Positions 19,722 to 30,135 of a stretch of 64,000 nt of DNA are shown here, one piece after another (the stretch's first letter is position 1; each line of letters opens with the position of its first letter). A program made the position numbers and the translations under genes. Below the pieces are notes generated by a model. It was given only the letters and a program-made list of their open reading frames with translations, was not told where the DNA came from and did no database searches. The stretch is taken from assembly GCA_036867785.1 (NCBI GenBank), contig CP145422.1, positions 248,001-312,000 of the forward strand, read 5' to 3'. The stretch comes from Plasmodiophora brassicae (Eukaryota > Endomyxa: Phytomyxea > Phytomyxea > Plasmodiophorida).

Positions 19722-21440
19722 CATGGCAGGAGGCGATGGGTCGATTCCGTCATGGGCGGACGACGTCCCATCGTCCGCGAATCCGGATGTTGCGGGTGCG
19801 TCGGATTTTGCTCTCGGTCCCCTGTCGCATCTGACTTCGCGCGGGGTGTTCTGCCACTGGCGAATCATCTCCCTGCACGACCGCTCACCCCGCCTTCGCT
19901 CACTAGTACCGCTGCCGATTGGCCCGACGACTCTCTGTCCTGTTCGGACCCTCACTCCCCGCCTGCCTTATCGTCCCTACACGTTTCTGCCGCCTCGACG
20001 TCTCTGCAGGACCCCGGCGGCGCGCCTCGGCATGACCCTGTCTCCTCGACGTCGCAGCATATTGGCGCTTCGTCCGTTGGGGCTCGGGTGCCGGCGCCAC
20101 GGGTGTCTCCGGGCCTACCCTTAACGTCTATTGTTGTCCAGTCACAAGACATTCCGCGTTTTTCGGGAAGCGATGGTCTGTCGACGACGCGTTGGTTGAC
20201 TGCGTTCTCTCGGATCACCCAGACGTCGTTAACGTCTACAAGTCCTCTATCCGGCGATGTGCAATGTGTCTTAACGACAGCCTTGCAAGGTCAGGCCCTT
20301 GAGACTTACCTCGACTTGCCTGCGGACGCGTCTATGGCGGACGTAGCGTCCGTCCTGCTCCATGACTTCCCGGGACCTTCGTTCAAGCAGGTTGAAGCGC
20401 AGTTTGACAACATGAAGCAGACTGCAGGTGTCGCTCACCACGCACTGGCATTCCAACGCTTGTACAAGCACCTTCAACGGCTTGACCCATTGTACAGACT
20501 CAGTCCGGCCCGCTTGGCGGAAAAGTTCCGCCTCTCGTTGAACCCTGCGCTCTCCGAAGCGCTGTTCTTCTACAACTTCAGAGACTACGACAAAGTTCTC
20601 GAGATGGCGGTTCATCTTGAGTCGAAATACCCACTCGCCGCCATCAACGCTGGCGGTGATGCAGGGGCACAACCCCTGGCTTGCCACTATTGTCGCGAAG
20701 TTGGGCATTTTATTGCGTCCTGCCCGAAGAGGCCACCGTGCCCGCACTGTCATAAGGTTGGCCACCGCTCATCGCTGTGTCCCGAGCGGACCGGCAACCC
20801 TCTCCACGTCACTGATCTGTTCCTTATGACGTCTCCCTCAATACCGCATCTATTGGTATCGGTACGCCTCGTTATCGGCTCACGCCGTGTCAACACTATC
20901 GCCCTGTTAGACTGTGGTGCGACTTCCAACTTCATCGACTGGTCGTTCTGTCGTCACCATGAAATACCGGTTCGCTCTAAATCGCGTGCCATTCCTGTTC
21001 GCGTCATCGACGGGCGACACCTGTCTCCAGTAACTCAGGAAACCGTCCCGCTACGTGCTACCGTCGACGGATGTTTCGACAGCGATGTCGTCCTGAACAT
21101 GATCCACTCGCCTCAACACCCTGTCATTCTTGGGCTGCCTTGGTTGGCGGATACAAACCCAGATATCGATTGGCGTCAGCGCCGCCTACAGCGCCGCGGA
21201 GATACCCTCGTGGGGATCCGTACAGGAGACGTCCATCACAGGCAGCATATCGGCTACAGCGGGGATACAATTTTGCGAAGGAGCTACAAATCGGCTACAT
21301 CAGTGGACACATTGGTGATACATTCTTCCGCCTGCCCACGGACTGCGCTGATGGGGATACAAATGTGCTACAAGCCTTCAGCACCGCGCTTGGACGTACA
21401 ACCAAACATCGTTTACTTATCCACTCGTAGAGCATGCAAC
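19722..21440 (+). CDS. Gypsy-1 Gag and protease region
   Basis: Ty3-type Gag (ETYLDLPADASMADVASVLL; FQRLYKHLQRLDPLYRLSP) followed by two CCHC knuckles (CHYCREVGHFIASC, CPHCHKVGHRSSLC) and a retropepsin (ALLDCGATSNFID ... VILGLPWLADTNPDIDW). Fossil part of Gypsy-1; the exact protein start is uncertain because the tandem array precedes it. Confidence 0.75.
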
Positions 21441-24400
21441 GGACGACGCCACAATCGCATTGGCCCTCGGCAGCACACAGACAAAGCTGGCGCGCATGTT
21501 CGACCCACTGTGCGAGATCATCTCTGGAATTTTCGTGGGCACCAAGACGACGTTCGCCGGAACCGACTGGTTGATCGGGAAGAACGGCGACAGTTCACGT
21601 CCGGACGCCAAGCCATCCCCGGTAATATATCGTGGCAGCTTTAACTCGACGCGCCGATTCCCAATTCGCAGTTTCTTGGGGACGTACATCCTCCACCAAC
21701 TGTTCAAATGACCGGATTCAAATGCAGACACTTGGGTAACAGCAGTTTCTCCCAATTACCGTTGACAGATGAACACGTTGAACGGCGGGCCGCCAGGGAA
21801 TTCGAACTGACCAATCGCTTCGATCTGGCCGGTGTAATGTTCGTCTCCTGATATCGTGTAGACCAGGTCATTCTGGCTCCCTGGAAACGTGCGATCCAGC
21901 TGCGTCGTCCTCCATAGCACATTACCTAAAGCAAAGTAAGGACAACGTTGTGAAAGGCGCTGATGCAGCGGGTTTGTACCATAATACGCCCGGTGATACA
22001 CTTTGACTTTCGTGGGAAGCAACCGCCGACCGAAGTTGGTTAAACACCACTCGTCAAAGGCGTCGACGTCGCGGAACATGTCAACGTACTCGCGTACAGA
22101 GTGACCGACGTCGTGCGCAAACTGATGACATGCATCACGGTACTCGTCGAAGTATGGATGAGCATGGGCAGTGCGCCATTCCTGACTGCCGTACATATGG
22201 CGGTGCAGCCAAGCCCGATCGTGTCTCGACAGTAGCAGGTCGCTGGCGGGTTGGTCCACAGGTAACGCCAACACGAGCCCGTTCTGATCCTGCTCGTCGA
22301 CCTCTTCTGCATCTCCGAACGTAAACCGGTTCCTGGTTTGCGTTGGGAAACAATCGGCAGTCAGCCCTGACAAAGTGCTCGGTAAATAACTCAATGATGA
22401 CAATAACCTGGTGCTGTTCTCTTACCGGTTCCTCGCTGTCGCCGACATCACCTGGAACGCTTGTACGATGTTACGCGCGAACCCGATCGTCGCGGATAAC
22501 GCGCGTTTCACGTAGTGCATCCATCGCTCCACGTAGTAATTCCAGACAAATCCCTTGATTGGGCCGAACTGTTTAACGATATCAGGGATGTGCATTATGG
22601 AATGGGCCTACGACCAGCCGTCAACACAATCAAAGCACTCGTGTGAAGCATTTCTTACTGATATGGTCATCATGGTCGCTGGCCCTAAATACTCCATCTC
22701 AGCGAGAGCGGCGCGAAATTCCAAAGCGATATTGTCAAGGGCAGACTTGGGAATTGCCTTTGACAAAAGGAGGTTTGCGCAGTGAAGAAAGGTAAAGAAT
22801 GCCGACCAGAAACGCCTGCAGTGCAACCGTGCGTGTTACCTCAGCGATAGATTCCCCAGCGCACTGCAACTTTGCCAGCTTCGCCGTAGAATGAATAACT
22901 TGAGACATGCGAGTAAACGCGGCGTCGGACAGGGAGGACTTGCACATCTCGTCGAGGACGAAGAAAGTCTGCTGCAGACCAATGCTAGGCTTAGCACAGG
23001 GCCTGACAAACCCGGGAATGCGGGCTTTCAGCAGCGCCGCTAGTGCTTCGGAGCACTCGACTAGACATTCATCAGCATCGGGCGGAAGGGCTTCCCCGAC
23101 ATCAAAATCGACATTGGATATGTTCGATTCAGCATCATAGGTAGCATGCATCTTGGCGGCGCCCGCTGATGCATGGTCGGAGTCATACGACGAATCGGAA
23201 ACAGATGAATCGGAATCCTCGGGCGAATGATCGACGACAGGAGTGTCGACGATGGGCATTGGGGACGATGGACTAGTGCTGTCCGATGGTGGAATCGAAC
23301 TGGCCGCATCAGTTCGTGCAGCCTTCCTGGCACGAAGAAGACGTGGGGTCAGACGCATGTCGATGCAGCGAGGCGACACAGGTTGCGGCAAGTGACAAGT
23401 CCGAGGAAGCCGACGAAACTGGCGCGTACACTACCCAGCGGCGGACCGCAGGCGTACACGTCGAGACCGTTATGTACAAATGTAATACGAAACAGAATCT
23501 GACGTAGGTACGTTAGGGTAAGCAGATACTGTATTGTTAATCCTGCTCAAATCGTGGAATACGGAAAGAAGCCTTGTGACGAGAAGTCGTAGTGAGCGGC
23601 GTTTTGCAAGATTCAGTGCGACCGGCTCGGGAGAGGGTGCCGGCTCGGGAGAGGGGTGCTGCATGAAGGCTGCGCAACCCCAGTGGACTCGACCCAGTCA
23701 GAGTCCGATCCGGGCTGCTCATTCGTGACGTGCGCCCACAACCACTCAAAGTGATATTGGGCGGTGTAGGTCGAGATGTCGCGACGAAGACGAGCATCGT
23801 CGAGGTACAAGTACGTCGGCCCTCTTGTCAGGTATCTGACTGTTGGCATTCGAACACAGACCTTCACGGGAAGCCCGTTCAGAGACTCAACGGTCAACGT
23901 CACCCAGTCCTGGCCCTACTCGTGATCCGTTTTCGGGCAGGGGGAAAGAACCCTTGCCACAGGGGCCGATTGCGGAATACCTGTCACCGGAGAATGTCAG
24001 GGCAGCAATGACGCCCCAGCGCAACGCGCTGCGGAGCGGGATGAAAACTCTGTGTGCCGCGTAGGTCAGGCATGGTTTGATATGACCTTATACAATCTGA
24101 CGAAACCGTGGTTGTATAGCTATTACAGTGACGAGTATTTGCTGTCGATGGGCGGACAGAAGAAGCCCACCACGATGAAGATCCATAATGACTTGAAGGA
24201 CTGGTTGAGGCATCGCGATGATCTCAGTGTAGAGGATGTCGACCAGTTCTCCTATAATCATACGAATCTTAGTAAGTGTGTATTTCCATGTAAACACCAC
24301 TGTTTCTGAATGTGTTAACTGCTCTTAGTGATCAAAACTGAGATTGCGAGGCGCCGAGATGATCTGGGGATACGCCATCACCAAGAGGGATCTCAGGTGC

Positions 24401-24590
24401 GTCGGAAGAATCGCATGACGATGATGATGATGAGGATTACACCTGGGTGCATCCCGACCTCGTTAAGATGACGGCTCGTCATATAAAGCGCGCCCAGCAA
24501 GAGCTGAGGAATCGGTAATACAGTTTCACGCTCCGGCGGGGTGCGATTCGTCGCAATGGATACGGGTTTCGTGCTTCGAATGCGCTACGA
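21440..24590 (-). mobile_element. CACTA/EnSpm-like DNA transposon remnant inside Gypsy-1
   Basis: Minus-strand coding pieces: 23,391-22,735 (acidic Ser/Asp-rich start, then LQQTFFVLDEMCKSSLSD), a short piece near 22,590-22,420 (MHIPDIVKQFGPIKGFVWNY then ERWMHYVKRALSA), and 22,403-21,756 (FDEWCLTNFGRRLLPTKVKV ... HYTGQIEAIGQFEFPGG). The HIPD-I-x2-FGP-x5-W-x4-ER-x4-K pattern resembles the DUF4218 region of CACTA/Tnp2-type transposases, and the last piece resembles their C-terminal domain. A plus-strand piece (24,080-24,310, TKPWLYSYYSDEYLLSMGG) is unassigned. No DDE core and no clear terminal repeats were found, so edges are approximate and the assignment tentative. Confidence 0.45.
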
Positions 24591-24599
24591 AATACGGTA

Positions 24600-24776
24600 G
24601 TAGAAGGGCTACAGCTGGGCTACATTAATGTAGCCGGTCTGTTACCGAACGGCTACATTTACGCTACATTAATGTAGCGTAACTGTAGCCTTCCGGCTAC
24701 ATCCAGACTACAAGTGTTGTAGCTAAAATGTGTCCAATCGGCTACATCTCAGATACATTGAATGTAGCGTGTATGC
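24600..24776. repeat. Cluster of short GCTACATT/AATGTAGC palindromes (left half)
   Basis: The 7-8 bp words GCTACAT and ATGTAGC alternate in both orientations every 10-25 bp, forming perfect palindromes such as GCTACATTAATGTAGC. The same pattern resumes at 29,874 on the other side of Copia-1, so Copia-1 landed within the cluster. Confidence 0.85.
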
Positions 24777-24965
24777 AATCAGGACACTGTTGCGACCTCG
24801 AGTTCGCAGTCCGTGGCGGAGTCCGTGGCGGAGTTCGTTGCTGACTGACCTATCTGGCTTTGCGGACATTCCGGACATTCTCACGGTGCTGCCATGGCAG
24901 TTCACGGACTACTAAAGTCATTCTGTTATTGTCCTGCTTGAGTTCACGTGTCCCGTGCTTCAATT
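24777..24965 (+). repeat. Copia-1 5' LTR
   Basis: 189 bp; contains a duplicated GTCCGTGGCGGA motif; identical to 29,680-29,868. Confidence 0.93.
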
Positions 24966-24989
24966 GGTTTTGGGCCCATCCCAAGCCTA

Positions 24990-25112
24990 CCTCTGTCCCT
25001 GTTTCTGTCCCTGTTCCTGTCCGTGTTCCTGTCCCTGTTCCTGTCCTTGTTCCAGTCCCTGTTCCTGTCCCTGTTCCTGTCCCTGTTCCTGTCACTGTTC
25101 CTGTTCCAGCGT
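24990..25112 (+). repeat. CTGTTCCTGTCC minisatellite in the Copia-1 leader
   Basis: About ten copies of a 12-bp unit (6-bp sub-unit CTGTYC) between the 5' LTR and gag. Confidence 0.9.
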
Positions 25113-25186
25113 CCGAAGCCCCTCGTGATCCAGCTCGCGTCGTGACCGCCCGCGTTCCGTCTCCGTCTCTCTCGTGATCGCCCGCA

Positions 25187-26137
25187 ATGGCGGAAGACTG
25201 GAACCAGCTCGTTACAGGCCTTACCTCCCAGATCCAGATCCTTCAACAACAGCAACAGCAGCAGCAGCAGCTACTGCAGCAACAGCACGACCAACTGCTG
25301 CAACAGCAACAACAACTGACGCAGGCCCAGGCCTCCCCACAACAGCGAACGGTCTCACAGCATCATGCTCCTGAGCCCAAGGTCAAGCTTCCGCCCATGT
25401 ACAACGGCGGCCGGGGCGAACTTCGCGGCTTTCTGAACCAGATCAAGCTGGTTATCACTCAGCGGCCCAACACCTACGCGGCCGACGCTCAGAAGGTCGC
25501 GCTGGTGGGCCAGCTGTTGGGTGGGGACGCCCTAAAGTGGTTTAACCCACTGTTCGAGCGGAATAACGACCTGATGAAGGACTTCAGCGCCTTCGTCTCC
25601 GCAATCAAGAGCAGATTCGGGGACCCGAACCTCGCAGAGACCGCGGCCCGCAAGCTCCAGCACCTGCGTCAGGGCAGAGGCACTGTCGCCCGCTTCGCCA
25701 CAGAATTCCAGAATCTGGCGGCGGACGCTGGGTTCAACGACTCAGCCTGCCGACACATGTTCCGCGCCGGCCTGGCCAGGGACGTGCAGTTCCTGCTGCT
25801 GTCCCTACCCGTCGCCGAGACGCTTGACGAGCTTGTCATACAGGCAATTCGGTGCGACAACCGCCTGGCCGAGCACCGATCGGCCACCGCCCTCGTTCCT
25901 GTCCCTGCTGTCTCCGCCGCCGCAGTGCCGTCCGCTCCTTCCCCAGCCCCGGCCGCCGCGGTTGGGGATCCTATGGTTATCGACGCCGCGATCGGCGGTG
26001 GGCCCCGCGCGCCCTTAACCCAAGACGAGAAAGATCGCCGTCGTCGCGAAGGCCTGTGCCTCTACTGCGGGGTGGCTGGTCATGTCGCAGTGTCCTGCCC
26101 TGTGCGTCCGCAGGGAAACGCCTCCCGGCGTGGCTGA
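25187..26137 (+). CDS. Copia-1 Gag (Ty3-type retrotransposon Gag)
   Basis: 316 residues from the ATG at 25,187. A Gln-rich N-terminus (near 25,240-25,320 DNA) precedes the Retrotrans_gag-type core: LPPMYNGGRGELRGFLNQIK, VGQLLGGDALKWFNPL, KSRFGDPN, LRQGRGTVARFATEFQNLA and FRAGLARDVQ. A CCHC knuckle CLYCGVAGHVAVSC closes it. This core is the kind found in Ty3/gypsy elements; Ty1/copia Gags normally look different. Confidence 0.9.
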   Translation: MAEDWNQLVTGLTSQIQILQQQQQQQQQLLQQQHDQLLQQQQQLTQAQASPQQRTVSQHHAPEPKVKLPPMYNGGRGELRGFLNQIKLVITQRPNTYAADAQKVALVGQLLGGDALKWFNPLFERNNDLMKDFSAFVSAIKSRFGDPNLAETAARKLQHLRQGRGTVARFATEFQNLAADAGFNDSACRHMFRAGLARDVQFLLLSLPVAETLDELVIQAIRCDNRLAEHRSATALVPVPAVSAAAVPSAPSPAPAAAVGDPMVIDAAIGGGPRAPLTQDEKDRRRREGLCLYCGVAGHVAVSCPVRPQGNASRRG

Positions 26138-26139
26138 AA

Positions 26140-29100
26140 TACCGGTCGGTCGCCACGTCTACCAATACACCTGTTCCATCATGTAACCCCGACCACTTCT
26201 CTCCCGAGCCAAGTATGATTTCCGCGTCCACCAACCTCGTCGAGCACTTGGACCGTGTCCTAAGCATAGACGTGTCCCTTCAACTCGACAATGGCAAGAC
26301 TGTACAGACGAAGGCACTTATCGACTCAGGAGCAACCAACGACTTCATACACTCCGACTTCGCCCGCGCTCACAACGTTCCGCTCACCAAGAAACCCGCA
26401 CCGGTAGATCTGGAGGTAATTGACGGGCGGCGGCTACCGAAGGTGGCGCTGGAAACGGCCCCTGTCCGCCTCAGCATCGGCAACCACTCCGAATCGATCG
26501 TGTTGAACGTAATCGACTCCCCACGATTCCCGATTATCCTCGGCATGACCTGGCTCTCGAGGCACAACCCGAACATTAACTGGACACGCCGAACGATGGA
26601 GATTACTCGTGTCACTCAGGACGCCGCGCGCGAACAGAGCGAACCCAAGGAAGCCATCACAGCCCTAACCTTGCACGACACTGACGTATTCCCTCAGCAA
26701 CCAGACCCACCACCTCAAGACCTCTCGCCACCCCCACGACACGAACGGCGGTCGAGGGCCCGTGTTGACAGCGGCAAGGCACCATACGCAGTCCCACTTC
26801 CCGGTGATTGGAACCAAGCCCAATGCCTCAAGCGGTGGCACCACCGACTCGGCCATCGTAACCTGCGGGACGTCATCCTGATGGCAAACCACGACCTCAC
26901 CGAATCCATGGAGATTCTGGCGCAGAAGGTTGACAAGTTCTGTGAAGGGTGCACTGTCGCGAAAGCCAAGGAACGCCCTTTCCCGTCGGAGTCCAAAGAC
27001 AAGGAGTGGAATGTTCTCGAGAGAATCGACGTCGACGAATGCGGTCCGCTTCCCGTTGCGTCACTCAATGGGGAACGGTACTTTATCACGTTCACAGAAT
27101 TCGCAACCAGGATGAAATTCACATTCCTGCTGCACCACAAGAACGAGGCGCTGACCAAGTTCAAAGAGCTCAAGGCACGAATTGAGAACCGCCTGGAGAA
27201 ATCCATTAAGATCCTGTTCGGTGACAACGATGGAGTATTCATCAACGACGAGTTCAAGGCGCTCCTGCAGGAATGCGGGATCGAATGGAGATCAACGGTG
27301 GAGTATTCTTCTAAGCAGAACGGCGTCTCCGAACGTGGCCACCTGACGCTCATGGACTCCGGCCGCGCAATGCTCGTACACGCAAGGCTTCCCAAGCAGT
27401 TCTGGGGACCCGCAATCCTGACTGCCAGCCACGTCCATAATCTCTGCCCCCACCCTCGCGATCCCACGACAACGCCCCATGAAAAGCTGTCGCGTTCGAA
27501 ACCCGACATCCGCTATCTCAGAACGTTCGGGTGCGACGCATATGGCTACGTCCCGTCCAGCCAGAGAACGAAGCTGGATCCACGCGCTGTGAAAGGCATC
27601 TTCATCGGATACGCGGACCACCAGAAAGGGTACGTTCTCTATCACCCGTCGTCCGGCCTAATCAAGGTGTACCGCAGCGTGACGTTCAACGAAGACAGCT
27701 TCGGCGGCCGCAGTGCAGATGACGCACTCGCTGATCCCGACGAGCCCGAGTCCGAATACGACGGCAACTACGTCCCCTCCGATGACGAATCCGCCGTCGA
27801 GGGGGCGCAGCTTGCAGGCCCCAGTGAGGATCCGCGGTCTCCCATTCAACGGGCTCGGCGTACCCCCCGCAAGCCAGACCGTCTTGGAGACCCCGTTCAT
27901 CACGCCTGGATCGCGTCACTGCAACCTACCCACGACGCCCCCATCCACCACATGTGGATAGGTTCCACACATCAATGCGAGGACGACGACGGCGCCACAC
28001 CCAGCGCAGAGGACCCCGACACTCCAACCACATACGAAGACGCTATGGCGAGTCCCGAGGCAGAGTTCTGGACCAAGGCGATGACCGATGAATTGAACAG
28101 CCTGACAGAGCACAAAACATGGGAAGCCGTCGAGCGACTACCCGTTGGGGCCCGTCCCATCGGATGTCGCTGGGTGTACAAGCGCAAAATCATGAAGACA
28201 AGTCAGGTTCCGCCAGACTCCACCTGGGTGCTTCGCCACGACCCCGATGGTGTCACCACCCACCGGTATAAGGCTCGCCTGTGTATACTTGGCTACAAAC
28301 AGCGCGAAGGCGTCGACTACACCAAGACGTACGCGCCAGTTATTCGCAGCGACATCCTCCGCCTAGTACTAGCCCTATCCGTCCACGACAAGGAGATTAT
28401 CGCAGAGCAGATGGACGTGATGACGGCATTTCTGAACGCCTACCTCACCGAAGAGATCTACATGGACTCTCCGAAGGGGTCGAAGGCCAGAACCCGCTTC
28501 GTCAAGCTCCTTCGATCGATCTACGGCCTGAAACAGGCACCAAGAGAATGGTTCAAGGTCATCGACGCCTTCCTCGTCAACGAATGTGGGTTCCAACGAG
28601 CCAAGTCCGCGTCGTGCTTGTACTTCAAACGTAGTCCAACCGGAAGGCTCGTCGTCGTTGGGGTCTACGTCGACGATATCCCCATCGTCGGACATCCCGA
28701 ACTTGTACACGAAACCAAGTCATCCCTCTCAAGGAGATTCAAGATGTCTGACATGGGTGAACTTCAATCCGTCATCGGCCTCGACGTGGATAGACAAGGT
28801 GGATCGGTGTTTCTGTCACAGGAACGCTACACGAAGACCATCATCGACACCTACGGCATGGCTGAATCGCGCCCCGTCTCGACACCGGCAGACGCGAACT
28901 TGAAGCTATCCACATCACTGTGCCCGCAGAACCAAGCTGACCGTGAACTGGTCGCGTTAGAAGGCCAGCGCATCAACTACCGAGCGGCAGTAGGCCACCT
29001 AATGTGGCTACTACACACTCGCCCAGACATCGCCTACGCTGTGAACGAGGTCTCACGTTATGTTCAAGACCCAGGGCCAGCCCATTTCGTCGCGCTGAAG

Positions 29101-29751
29101 CGGATCTTCAGGTACCTCAACGGCACGCGCAACTACGGGCTCCTGTTCGAAGGAGGTGGGGAAGCAACCACACCATTCCTAGTCGGCTATTCCGACTCTG
29201 ACTGGGCAGGAGACGTCGACTCACGTCGGTCAACTTCTGGATACGTGTTCCTTCTGAATGGCTGTCCGGTTTCGTTCCGTTCTAAGAAGCAGACCACAGT
29301 CGCGTTATCATCGTGCGAGGCGGAGACGGTGGCATCAACACTCGCGGCAACAGAAGGCGTATGGTTGCGCAATGTGCTGGACGAACTAGGTTTTCCACAA
29401 GCTCAGCCTACGCTCCTAAACGTGGACAACCAGGGGGCGATCGCGTTTGCCAACAGTGAAATCAACCACAGCAAAATGAAACACCTCGCGCTCAAGGATC
29501 ACTTCGTCAGAGAACTGGTGGCATCCAACCTGATCAAGGTGCACTATGTTCGCTCAAGTGACAATCTAGCCGATATCTTCACGAAGCCGCTGGGGAAGGT
29601 CAAGTTTGTCGAATTCCGGCAGGCTCTCAAGTGCGTACCTCGTCCTGACCGAATCCCGAACTCTTCGGTCGAGGGGGCGAATCAGGACACTGTTGCGACC
29701 TCGAGTTCGCAGTCCGTGGCGGAGTCCGTGGCGGAGTTCGTTGCTGACTGA
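26140..29751 (+). CDS. Copia-1 Pol: Ty3-like retropepsin, then copia-type integrase, RT and RNase H
   Basis: Order of parts: retropepsin of Ty3 style (ALIDSGATNDFI ... IILGMTWLSRHNPNINW); integrase with HHCC zinc site (HHRLGHRN ... FCEGC) and acidic triad (VDECGP, GDNDGVF, SERGH), joined to the copia-style GCDAYGYVPSSQRTKLDPRA region; RT (KTYAPVIRSDILRLVLALS, DVMTAFLNAYL, GVYVDDIPIVG); RNase H (SDWAGDVDSRRSTSGYVF, TVALSSCEAE). Integrase before RT is the copia order. The frame is open far upstream of this part and overlaps gag. Confidence 0.9.
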   Translation, partial: YRSVATSTNTPVPSCNPDHFSPEPSMISASTNLVEHLDRVLSIDVSLQLDNGKTVQTKALIDSGATNDFIHSDFARAHNVPLTKKPAPVDLEVIDGRRLPKVALETAPVRLSIGNHSESIVLNVIDSPRFPIILGMTWLSRHNPNINWTRRTMEITRVTQDAAREQSEPKEAITALTLHDTDVFPQQPDPPPQDLSPPPRHERRSRARVDSGKAPYAVPLPGDWNQAQCLKRWHHRLGHRNLRDVILMANHDLTESMEILAQKVDKFCEGCTVAKAKERPFPSESKDKEWNVLERIDVDECGPLPVASLNGERYFITFTEFATRMKFTFLLHHKNEALTKFKELKARIENRLEKSIKILFGDNDGVFINDEFKALLQECGIEWRSTVEYSSKQNGVSERGHLTLMDSGRAMLVHARLPKQFWGPAILTASHVHNLCPHPRDPTTTPHEKLSRSKPDIRYLRTFGCDAYGYVPSSQRTKLDPRAVKGIFIGYADHQKGYVLYHPSSGLIKVYRSVTFNEDSFGGRSADDALADPDEPESEYDGNYVPSDDESAVEGAQLAGPSEDPRSPIQRARRTPRKPDRLGDPVHHAWIASLQPTHDAPIHHMWIGSTHQCEDDDGATPSAEDPDTPTTYEDAMASPEAEFWTKAMTDELNSLTEHKTWEAVERLPVGARPIGCRWVYKRKIMKTSQVPPDSTWVLRHDPDGVTTHRYKARLCILGYKQREGVDYTKTYAPVIRSDILRLVLALSVHDKEIIAEQMDVMTAFLNAYLTEEIYMDSPKGSKARTRFVKLLRSIYGLKQAPREWFKVIDAFLVNECGFQRAKSASCLYFKRSPTGRLVVVGVYVDDIPIVGHPELVHETKSSLSRRFKMSDMGELQSVIGLDVDRQGGSVFLSQERYTKTIIDTYGMAESRPVSTPADANLKLSTSLCPQNQADRELVALEGQRINYRAAVGHLMWLLHTRPDIAYAVNEVSRYVQDPGPAHFVALKRIFRYLNGTRNYGLLFEGGGEATTPFLVGYSDSDWAGDVDSRRSTSGYVFLLNGCPVSFRSKKQTTVALSSCEAETVASTLAATEGVWLRNVLDELGFPQAQPTLLNVDNQGAIAFANSEINHSKMKHLALKDHFVRELVASNLIKVHYVRSSDNLADIFTKPLGKVKFVEFRQALKCVPRPDRIPNSSVEGANQDTVATSSSQSVAESVAEFVAD

Positions 29752-29868
29752 CCTATCTGGCTTTGCGGACATTCCGGACATTCTCACGGTGCTGCCATGG
29801 CAGTTCACGGACTACTAAAGTCATTCTGTTATTGTCCTGCTTGAGTTCACGTGTCCCGTGCTTCAATT
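29680..29868 (+). repeat. Copia-1 3' LTR
   Basis: 189 bp, preceded by a purine-rich GTCGAGGGGGCG tract that fits a polypurine primer; identical to the 5' LTR; followed by the TATGC target copy. Confidence 0.93.
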
Positions 29869-29873
29869 TATGC

Positions 29874-30115
29874 GTCCGAAAGGCTACATTTGAGATACAT
29901 TAATGTAGCATTCACGTGCCCGGGGTGCTACATTTGAGCTACATTCATGTAGCGTGTTTGTAGCCTTTCGGCCACAAACATGCTACATGAATGTAGCACA
30001 AATGTAGCCAACACGCTACAAACGTGACACAGGCATGTAGCACCTCTGTTGTCGGGCGGCTACATGAATGTAGCGCCGATGCACCATTGCAAAATACCAA
30101 AATGATGTAGCGCGC
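29874..30115. repeat. Cluster of GCTACATT/AATGTAGC palindromes (right half)
   Basis: Continuation of the cluster at 24,600-24,776 with the same words in both orientations, including GCTACATGAATGTAGC. Confidence 0.85.
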
Positions 30116-30135
30116 ATGTAGCGAATCTGCTGCCT

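Larger units (their letters stand above)
24777..29868 (+). mobile_element. Copia-1: young LTR element with Ty3-like Gag-protease and Ty1/copia-type Pol
   Basis: 189-bp LTRs at 24,777-24,965 and 29,680-29,868 are identical as far as I can read them, and the target duplication TATGC sits at 24,772-24,776 and 29,869-29,873. The LTR ends are AATC...AATT rather than TG...CA. Gag and Pol occupy overlapping frames, so Pol expression by a programmed frameshift, as known for LTR elements, is likely. The element looks whole, and identical LTRs imply a very recent insertion. It sits inside Gypsy-1. Confidence 0.92.

Noticed and set aside
24990-25112. CRISPR-like array
   Set aside because: Continuous 12-bp units without spacers, in a retroelement leader of a eukaryote.
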